Shown: piece by piece, positions 41,265 through 49,100 of the stretch | Layout of the letters: each line of letters begins with the position of its first letter | Numbering within the stretch: position 1 is the first letter of the stretch | NCBI GenBank assembly: GCA_905216215.1 | Contig: CAJMSZ010000011.1 | Span: 1 to 59,672 of the forward strand | Source of the DNA: an uncultured bacterium | Lineage (GTDB): Bacteria; Bacillota; Clostridia; Lachnospirales; Lachnospiraceae | Length of the DNA stretch: 59,672 nucleotides | Direction of reading: 5' to 3' | Made by a program: the position numbers and the translations under genes | Notes under the pieces: generated by a model | The model's input: only the letters and a program-made list of their open reading frames with translations | Told to the model about the DNA's origin: nothing | Databases searched by the model: none

Positions 41265-41783
41265 ATGCAAGGTTTTGATTTATTCATGGACTTTATTTCC
41301 TGGCTTTCACAAAGACCTCATGCATTTGCCCGAATCAAGGGTAGTCCCGAATACCCGTCCATTACAGGGAATGCTAAATTTTATCAAACAGACTGGGGTG
41401 TTCTTGTGGCAATAGAGGTCTCCGGTCTTCCAGCCCCTGCTTCCGAATGTTCCCTGCCAGTCTTTGGACTCCACATTCACAGTGGAGACCGTTGTACTGG
41501 AAATGCAGAAGATCCTTTTGCAGATGCACTGACTCATTATAATCCAAATGACTGTCAGCACCCTAATCACGCTGGTGACCTCCCTCCACTTTTTGACAAC
41601 AGTGGATATAGCTTTCAGACGATTCTTACCAATCGGTTTACTGTGAAAGAAATCATTGGCAAAACTATCATTATCCATGCCATGCCGGATGATTTCAAAA
41701 CACAGCTATCGGGTGATTCCGGCATAAAAATCGCCTGTGGAAAAATCAGGACTTTAGATTTCCCTCAGCCACATGCTTTTTAA
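41265..41783 (+). CDS. Cu/Zn superoxide dismutase-like protein (SodC family), no signal peptide
   Basis: About 172 residues. Metal-site features are present: HIH in LPVFGLHIHSGDRCTG, HPNHAGDLPPLFDN, and IIIHAMPDDF, with the family end GIKIACGKI. Most bacterial SodC proteins are exported; this one begins MQGFDLFMDFISWL and lacks a signal sequence. The ATG at 41265 follows AAGGAAAGGA and is preferred over 41238. Its last 38 bases overlap the 3' end of the converging NTase-HD gene. Superoxide dismutase activity in an anaerobe's cytoplasm is uncertain. Confidence 0.82.
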   Translation: MQGFDLFMDFISWLSQRPHAFARIKGSPEYPSITGNAKFYQTDWGVLVAIEVSGLPAPASECSLPVFGLHIHSGDRCTGNAEDPFADALTHYNPNDCQHPNHAGDLPPLFDNSGYSFQTILTNRFTVKEIIGKTIIIHAMPDDFKTQLSGDSGIKIACGKIRTLDFPQPHAF

Positions 41784-42852
41784 TCATTTGTTCCATATAG
41801 GTCCAAATCTGTTCAGAACCCGTATGTGTTTTCGCATTGCGTTTTCTGACTTGCCGCTCGCAGACCCCGCGATTCTTCCAGTCTCCACCGCCATTGGAGT
41901 CATTTAACAACATAGGCTGAAAATTGTCCATGGTATGTGCAAAGCAAGCTTCCGGGGTCTCGTAAGCCTCAAATTCTTCGAACAGCCCTCGTAATTCCTT
42001 GCACTGGTCTTCCGGAAGTAGTCCAAAGATTCGTTCCGCAGCCTTCTCTTCCCGCTCTTTCTGTGTTTTCAGACCATTTTCATCGTAAGCGTAAGTATCT
42101 CCCGCATCGATTTCCACAATATCATGAATTAATATCATCATCATGGTCTTTGCAATATCAATCTTTTCATTCGCATATTCTTTCAAAAGATAGGCCATCA
42201 TTGCCATATGCCATGCGTGCTCCGCATCATTTTCTCTTCTTCCATTTCCACTCAGATGGGTCTGTCTCAAAATATTCTTTTCTTTATCCGCTTCCAAAAT
42301 AAACTGAACCTGTTTATCAAATCGTTCTTTTTTCAATATCGGCTGCCTCTTTCTAAATTCAAATGCATGTTCAGATTCCATACAGTGATATTCTATCCAT
42401 TCTGCCTTTTCTCTTCGTCCCATAAGTTCATAAAAATATCTCCATCGTTCTATGGAATGTAACGGAATAGATACTCCATTTACCATAACAGTGCCTGTAA
42501 TTTCTTCTACCAGAAGCGGACAATAATATTCTTTTCCTTCTTTTATAATCACAAGTCCACCCATAACATCTATTTCTACTTCGTCTACCTGGAATTTCCA
42601 GAAATATTTGGAGCGAAAGTTCTTGTCTGAATTTGTTTCCTGTTCCTGTCCCAGTTTCAGTAAAACGCTCCTCATCCGCAAAGCATCTTCTTCAGACACC
42701 ACAATGTCAATATCATGGAAATCTTCCGTTCCCCCTTGAAAATACAATAGTAAAGAAGCTCCAACTGCCCAGGTAATATCCGCTTCGTTAAAACTTTTTG
42801 CCACTTTACTCAGCACACTTAATTTCGTATCTGTAGATAAGTAATGTTCCAT
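41746..42852 (-). CDS. Nucleotidyltransferase fused to an HD-domain hydrolase
   Basis: About 368 residues. The N-terminal part (about 1-165) has a minimal nucleotidyltransferase core: WAVGASLLLYFQGG then DFHDIDIVVS, the usual G-S and D-x-D pattern. The C-terminal part (about 185-340) is a YfbR-like HD domain with ENDAEHAWHMAMMAYLL and MILIHDIVEIDAGD, as in 5'-deoxynucleotidases. The ATG at 42852 follows GGAGGGAAAG; the frame extends upstream to 42996 without a site. Substrates are unknown. It overlaps the sodC-like gene tail to tail by 38 bases. Confidence 0.82.
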   Translation of the reverse strand: MEHYLSTDTKLSVLSKVAKSFNEADITWAVGASLLLYFQGGTEDFHDIDIVVSEEDALRMRSVLLKLGQEQETNSDKNFRSKYFWKFQVDEVEIDVMGGLVIIKEGKEYYCPLLVEEITGTVMVNGVSIPLHSIERWRYFYELMGRREKAEWIEYHCMESEHAFEFRKRQPILKKERFDKQVQFILEADKEKNILRQTHLSGNGRRENDAEHAWHMAMMAYLLKEYANEKIDIAKTMMMILIHDIVEIDAGDTYAYDENGLKTQKEREEKAAERIFGLLPEDQCKELRGLFEEFEAYETPEACFAHTMDNFQPMLLNDSNGGGDWKNRGVCERQVRKRNAKTHTGSEQIWTYMEQMIKKHVAEGNLKS

Positions 42853-42974
42853 CTTTCCCTCCAGAAATTTCAAAAATTTGTGGAAATTATTAACCATAAA
42901 TCCAACTTTAATGATATGATGATAGTGAACATGCAAGCGTACCAGACAAGGTACCCCGCACGAGCACATATCTT

Positions 42975-43018
42975 GATATTCTGATATACAAATCATAGGG
43001 TTTGCTTATCAGAATGTC
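42975..43018 (+). promoter_or_regulatory. Hairpin in the leader of the DUF362 gene
   Basis: GATATTCTGATA (42975-42986) and TATCAGAATGTC (43007-43018) pair with one mismatch around a 20-base loop, 53 bases before the DUF362 start. There is no T-run, so it looks like a regulatory leader or RNA-stability structure, not a terminator. It matches no riboswitch known to me. Confidence 0.35.
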
Positions 43019-43070
43019 AATCTTTCTTTCATGTTCAGGAAACAAAAACACTTAGCAAGGAGATGATATC

Positions 43071-43940
43071 ATGAAATCAAACGTTTATTTTTCAAGAACA
43101 ATTACTCCAGAAAAAGTATTGGAACTTTATAAGCTGATTGACAAACCGCTTTCAGGAAATGTAGGAATCAAGGTTCATTCTGGCGAAACAGGAAATCAGA
43201 ATTTTCTCCGTCCTGACTTCTGGGAACCTCTAATCAACTATGTCAACGGAACGGTAGTTGAATGTAACACCGCTTATGAAGGAAGTCGCAACACCACAGA
43301 GAAGCATTGGGAAACCATGAAATCCCATGGCTGGTGTGACCATTTTAAAGTAGATATCATGGATGAAGAAGGACCGGATATGATTCTTCCTATTCCAAAT
43401 GGGAAACAGATTAAAGAAAATTATGTTGGAAAACATTTAAGCAACTATGATTCTCTGTTGGTTCTTTCACATTTTAAAGGTCATCCAATGGGCGGATATG
43501 GCGGAGCACTGAAACAGCTTTCTATCGGAGTTGCTTCCTCTTATGGGAAAGCATATATCCATGGAGCCGGCAAACCGGAAAATATCTGGACTGCCGACCA
43601 TGATTCTTTTCTAGAATCCATGGCAGACGCAGCTTCTTCTGTTGTGGAGTATTTTAAAGGAAATGCGGTCTACATCAATGTTATGAAAAATATGTCCGTC
43701 GACTGTGACTGCTGTGCCGTAGCAGAAGACCCATGTATGAAGGATATTGGTATCCTTATCTCTCTTGATCCGATTGCTATTGATCAGGCTTGTCTTGATT
43801 TGGTTTACGCAGCGAAAAATGACCCGGGACAGGCACATTTATTAGAACGAATCGAAAGCAGAAACGGAGTTCTTACCGTAGAAGCTTCTGCAAAGCTTGG
43901 CTTCGGTTCCCGTGAATATGAATTAATTGAAGTAGAGTAA
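43071..43940 (+). CDS. DUF362 domain protein
   Basis: The 289-residue protein fits DUF362: VGIKVHSGETGNQNFLRPDFW near residue 31, VVECNTAYEGSRNTTEKHW near 62, LLVLSHFKGHPMGGYGGALKQLS near 128 (in part), and CDCCAVAEDPCMKDIGILIS near 220, whose Cys cluster may bind iron-sulfur. Family members are often linked with ferredoxin-type domains, absent here. Function unknown. The ribosome site AAGGAGATGA is strong. A bidirectional terminator follows. Confidence 0.85.
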   Translation: MKSNVYFSRTITPEKVLELYKLIDKPLSGNVGIKVHSGETGNQNFLRPDFWEPLINYVNGTVVECNTAYEGSRNTTEKHWETMKSHGWCDHFKVDIMDEEGPDMILPIPNGKQIKENYVGKHLSNYDSLLVLSHFKGHPMGGYGGALKQLSIGVASSYGKAYIHGAGKPENIWTADHDSFLESMADAASSVVEYFKGNAVYINVMKNMSVDCDCCAVAEDPCMKDIGILISLDPIAIDQACLDLVYAAKNDPGQAHLLERIESRNGVLTVEASAKLGFGSREYELIEVE

Positions 43941-43978
43941 ATATCTAAAAAGTTCTGAACCCGAAGGAACCTGATTGT

Positions 43979-44013
43979 AAAAAGCGCCTATCATTATCTG
44001 ATAAGCGCTTTTT
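43979..44013. terminator. Bidirectional terminator between DUF362 and a MATE gene
   Basis: AAAAAGCGC and GCGCTTTTT form a 9-bp stem with A and T tracts on both sides, between converging genes. Confidence 0.85.
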
Positions 44014-44052
44014 ATCCCTTACCGGGTATAATGTCAGATTCAATTCTTGATT

Positions 44053-45459
44053 TTATACCCTTTCGGTTATCTTTCCCATTGTTTTTACTTCTTTAACCAG
44101 CATAACCCCTGAAATTACCGCTGCAAGCAAATCCGCAACCGGACCTGCACACATAATTCCATCAATTCCGATGATTCTCGGAAGAATCACAATCAGTGGA
44201 AGCAGGAAAATAATCTGTCTAGTCAAAGACAGAAATGCTCCTTTCCCTGGTTTTCCGATAGCAGAAAACAAACTTGATGAAAGAGGCTGAATATTATTTG
44301 CAAAGGTAAAGAACAAATAAATATGAAAATATCTTACGGCAAATTCAAAATACATATCTGAGCCATTTCCAAACATTCCGATAATCTGTCTTGGGAACAC
44401 CTGGAACAGGATAAATGCCACAATACATACTGCTGTACCAGATATCATACTAAGCGAAATCACATGTTTCACACGGTCATACTTCTTTGCTCCATAATTA
44501 AAGCTTGCAATTGGCTGTGTGCCTTGGGAAATGCCAATGCAGACTGCGAAGAAAATAAAGCTTACTTTATTGATGATTCCAGAGCATGCAAGCGGAATCG
44601 ATTCCCCATAAACAGAACGTGCCCCATAATATGTTAATGAATTATTCATTACAATCTGTACAAGCATCATTGCAATCTGGTTAAAGCACTGTGCAGCGCC
44701 AAGACTCATCTCATAGCCTGCAATATCACGCTTCGGAAGTAAATGTGCTTTTGTAAGCTTTCCTGCTTTGTAATGACTTAAATATCTCACAACCATGATG
44801 GCTGAAACAATCTGTCCTAAGATGGTTGCAAGGGCAGCCCCTCTCATTCCCATATGGAATCCAAAAATCAGAATCGGGTCTAATACCGTATTGATCACTG
44901 CCCCTGCAATATTACATATCATAGAATACGTCGGGCTTCCATCTGCACGAACCAGATGTGCACCTCCACTTGATAAAATCAAGAAAGGAAAACCAATTGC
45001 CGTAATTCTTACATACTCTTTAGCCAGTTCAAGTATATTTTCCGGAGAGCCAAAGAAAACAAGCATTGGTTCCAGAAAAATTTCTGTTACAATAGCTAGT
45101 AATAGACCACCAAAAAATAAGAAAAAGGCAGCATTTCCAATATAATGAAGTGCTTTCTCCGACTCCCCCCGACCCATAGACAAATTAAAGGCAGCCGATG
45201 CACCTATTCCAAACAATAAAGCGATTGCCACGCAACTTGTGGATAACGGAAAAGCAACATTTGTTGCTGCATTTCCAAGTTCTCCGATACTCTGACCAAT
45301 AAAAAATTGGTCGACCAAATTATAAAGCGCACTGACCAACATGGCAACAATACTCGGTACTGCAAACTGTCGAAGCAGTTTTCCTACCGGTTCCGTCCCT
45401 AATGGATTAACCCCAAGCGCTTCACTTTGACTTTTTTCATTTTCACTTATTACATTCAT
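44053..45459 (-). CDS. MATE family exporter
   Basis: About 468 residues with 12 membrane segments. It begins MNVISENEKSQSEALG, then LLRQFAVPSIVAMLVSALYN and VDQFFIGQSIG as in the MepA/NorM-like group, and the second half has SLGAAQCFNQIAMM. An upstream frame start at 45516 overlaps the HD gene and has no site; the start at 45459 lies 13 bases after that gene's stop. It may share a transcript with the HD phosphohydrolase. Substrate unknown. Confidence 0.92.
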   Translation of the reverse strand: MNVISENEKSQSEALGVNPLGTEPVGKLLRQFAVPSIVAMLVSALYNLVDQFFIGQSIGELGNAATNVAFPLSTSCVAIALLFGIGASAAFNLSMGRGESEKALHYIGNAAFFLFFGGLLLAIVTEIFLEPMLVFFGSPENILELAKEYVRITAIGFPFLILSSGGAHLVRADGSPTYSMICNIAGAVINTVLDPILIFGFHMGMRGAALATILGQIVSAIMVVRYLSHYKAGKLTKAHLLPKRDIAGYEMSLGAAQCFNQIAMMLVQIVMNNSLTYYGARSVYGESIPLACSGIINKVSFIFFAVCIGISQGTQPIASFNYGAKKYDRVKHVISLSMISGTAVCIVAFILFQVFPRQIIGMFGNGSDMYFEFAVRYFHIYLFFTFANNIQPLSSSLFSAIGKPGKGAFLSLTRQIIFLLPLIVILPRIIGIDGIMCAGPVADLLAAVISGVMLVKEVKTMGKITERV

Positions 45460-45472
45460 CTTCTCTTGACTC

Positions 45473-46045
45473 CTACTTTTGTGCCTCTGCAATTTTATTT
45501 CTTGTCCACTCATCAATTACAGACTTCAAATTTTTAAAATAGGGTGAAAACTTTACCTGTTCTTTCCCATATTCCAACTGTAAATCATATTCTAACGGAA
45601 TCCAGGTAGAAATATCCGATTCATCATGCTGAATGACTGCTTCCAGCTTGTCCAGTGCTTTGTAAATCTTCGCCTCTTTCGTTTCTAAGGCTTCCATTTC
45701 TGCAAGAAGCTCTTGAAACTGTGTGCGCTGTGGCTCTGGAAATCCGGCTACCCAGTTTTCATAAATTTCCTCTTCCTTCTGTGCATCGGATTCTGCTTTT
45801 TCAAAAGCCGGAATATCTCCCGTAAATGCCTCTCCCAAATCGTGGATCATACACATCTGGATTACCTTATTCATATCCGCATCTTGAAATTCTGCTTCAC
45901 CGGAAAGTAACATGGCCATCAGTCCAAGCCGCCAGCTATGCTCTGCCACACTCTCTTTTCTTCCACTAGAAGTATAACAGTGCCTGGTATTACATTTTAA
46001 TTTTTCTGCGACACTTAATATATCTAATAACTTTTGTGCTTCCAT
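45473..46045 (-). CDS. HD-domain hydrolase (YfbR-like)
   Basis: The 190-residue protein has the HD ligands H in VAEHSWRLGLMAM near 35, HDLGEAFTGDIPA near 69 and D in ALDKLEAVIQHDE near 132. This matches 5'-deoxynucleotidase YfbR-like proteins, which dephosphorylate dNMPs. It resembles the HD half of the fused protein at 41746-42852. It is 13 bases upstream of the MATE gene, so both may be co-expressed. Confidence 0.88.
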   Translation of the reverse strand: MEAQKLLDILSVAEKLKCNTRHCYTSSGRKESVAEHSWRLGLMAMLLSGEAEFQDADMNKVIQMCMIHDLGEAFTGDIPAFEKAESDAQKEEEIYENWVAGFPEPQRTQFQELLAEMEALETKEAKIYKALDKLEAVIQHDESDISTWIPLEYDLQLEYGKEQVKFSPYFKNLKSVIDEWTRNKIAEAQK

Positions 46046-46107
46046 ATTTTACCTCCCATCTTTCCCGCATAATTATAGCGTATTCTTGCTGAAATAACCA
46101 GCCCCTG

Positions 46108-46151
46108 AAAAAATATCCAGGACAACTTACCAAACAGTAAATCGTCCTGGA
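46108..46151 (-). terminator. Terminator of the giant LRR gene
   Basis: TCCAGGAC and GTCCTGGA form the stem; ATTTTTTC follows on the minus strand, about 22 bases after the stop codon. Confidence 0.85.
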
Positions 46152-46172
46152 CATTCGTCACTTTATTTTATT

Positions 46173-49100
46173 TTAACTCTTTATTTTAACTCTTTTTTTC
46201 ATTGCAAGTATGATGGCTAATGCAGCGACTTCCAAGCACAAATATAATACAATTGGATTGTCATCGCCTGTTTGTACATTTTTTGTTCCTTTTGTATCAT
46301 CTTTACCAGAACCAGATTCTTTATTTGTATCCTTTCCAGATTCGATACCCGATTCCTCTTTTCCAGTATAAACTAGTTTTGCACCATCAAATTCCTTGCC
46401 TTCATATTTATCTACCAGCTCCTTACTTGCACTAAGCAACCTTACAACAGCCTCATTGTCAGAAAATGCATCTAATGAAATTTCAGTAATCGTCATTGGA
46501 AGATTTACTTCTGTTAGCTTATTTTTTGAAAAAGCATTCTCTTCAATAGATTTAATTCCTTCTGGAATCATTACACTTGTAATTCCACTTTCTTTCAATG
46601 CCTCTTTACCAATAGTACGGATTTTAGTTCCATCAGACTTTTCAGAAGGAATAACCATTTCCGGTTGTTTCTCTGCACAGCGTTTTCCAAATTCGGTTAA
46701 TCCGGTAATTTTATCTCCATCAAATGTAAAACACTCTTCGGACCACTGATAAATATAGTTAATAGTATGGGATGCTGAATCACCAAATTGAAGGTGTGCT
46801 TCATTTTCAGTATTACATATCACAATATTACTTTCATTTGCTCCCACATTATTCTTAAATGGTTCTTCTCCCATTTCTTCCAGACTATATGGAAGAGTTA
46901 CTTCTTGTAAGAGTCCTTCCTTAAACGCATATTTTCCAATGCTGCGGATTCCTTCTTCCAGTGTCAGTTTCTTAAGAGTCTGTGCTTTATAAGTTCCCTC
47001 AAAAGCAGACTCTCCGATTTCTTTTACATTTCCAGGAATCACCAGTTCCTCAATGTGATGTAAGTGGAATGCTTTTCTTCCAATCTTCTCTACCGAAGTT
47101 GGAATTTCCAATGAAGTTAATCTTGCACCCGCAAAAGCCATCTCCTGAATTTCCGTCACTCCATCTGGCAGTTCAATCTCACTTAGGCGAATATTCATCG
47201 AGAACGCTCCATTTGGAATAATCTTTAATCCTTTGGAAAGCTTCAGTTCTGTAATATCATTCATTGAGAATGCCCCACTGCCCATCTCTGTAACACTGTC
47301 AGGAAGACTTACCTTTGTAAGTTTATTGCCCTTGAATGCGCATTCACCTATAAAAGATACTGTTTCTGGAATTTCAAGCTGTTCAAAGTTATTGTATTCG
47401 AATGCCTGTTTCCCAATTGTCTGCAAATGCTCTGGAAAATGCACCATCTTCATTCCATTTGGTGAATTAACACTGTCTTTCAACTGCTCGATCTCGTCAT
47501 CTGGAATCTTAAATGCTTCATCCCCAATCTCCGTGATTGCAGTTCCATCTGGTGCATTATCTGGAAGCACAAGATTCTTCAATGTTGTTCTTTTAGCCTG
47601 TCCAGATTCTGACCATCCGACTAATTTACTTCCATCGTAAACGAAATCCTCAGCAGTCCATCCACTTCCTGCAAGCACATCGTATACAACTTCATGATTG
47701 GTTCCATTTGGTATAAAAGTCTTTGTTTCTACCAACTGAGTCTTTGATGAAGTACGTAATTTTACTTTTGATGTACCGCCTTTAAATGCGTCTTTGTTTA
47801 ATGTAATAACCGTAGTTGGCAATTCTACATCTTTAAGACCACTTCCTCCAAATGCTTCCTTATTAATTGTCGCAAGCCCTTCATGAAGGATAAGTTTTTC
47901 TGGATAAGCTTTCATTCCCTCCTGCGTCACGATAAAAGCAGACTGGTCAATCTTTGTAACGGAAGCAGGAATTTCAATACTCTGTAGCTGATGGTTCATG
48001 AATGCCTGTCGTCCAATTTCTGTAAGTGTAGATGGCAAACTGAGTTCTGTCAAATGTGCACCGGAAAATGCCATTCTTCCAATTGTAGTTACTCCTTTAG
48101 GAATCTCTACTTTCGTCAGTGCGGTCATCGTAAATGCAGACTGTGGAATTGTGGTTAGTTTATTCGATAATACCACACTTGCCAATGCTGTACTATTAGA
48201 AAAGGCTCCTGTTCCAAGAGAAGTCACACTGTTAGGAATTACAATGGATGTCAGTTTCGAATTGTTGAATGCTGCATTTCCAATGGATTCCAAAGTTTCC
48301 GGTAAAATAATGGATGTAAGCTTACTTCCGGCAAATGCCATATTTCCAATTCCTGTAATAACTGCCCCCTTAGGACTTACTGATGGTAAAATCATTGCCG
48401 TATTGAGTTCCAGTTTTTTCTTACCATTATCACTTAAGCCAGTAATTGTAGATTCATCATCACTATAAGTAAAGTCACTACTATTCCATGCAGTATCTTC
48501 ATCCGGAATTGTTCCAATAATTAATTTTTGTACGTTTGATTGCTTGTTATTTACTGTATGAATGAGACTTTCAGACTCAACTGCCTCATTTTCACAGTAC
48601 ATATAGACAATACCGCCCTTTTTCTCGTTTGCAGTGCCTGAAGTTACAGGTTCTTTTCCAGTGTTCCGGAAAAAGGCCTGCTTATGTATCTTCTCAACTT
48701 TATTCGGAAGCTGTACAGCCTGAATTTTGTTTATTGCAAATGCCATATTATCAATCTGCAAATTAAAATCGTTGTCTTTTACAAAAGATAGCGTTGTAAT
48801 CGTTCCACTTCCACCAAAAGCCTGTGAACCAATATACATAATAGTCGCTGGGAACTCTACACTTATAATTGGGTTATTTTTAAAGGCATTGCCTTTTACC
48901 ATAATCACGCCTTCTGGAAGAACCACTTTCTTTAAGTTATTTCCGAGAAATGCACTGGCACCAATCACAAAGTTTCCGCGTTCTGTCAGTTCAGAATTCC
49001 ATTTTCCGTCATATGCCGTCTTTACATTCTCAGGGAAGACAACAGACTCTATTTCCTGTTTTTGAAATGCACTGTCTGCAATTCCCGTAACTGCTTTTCC

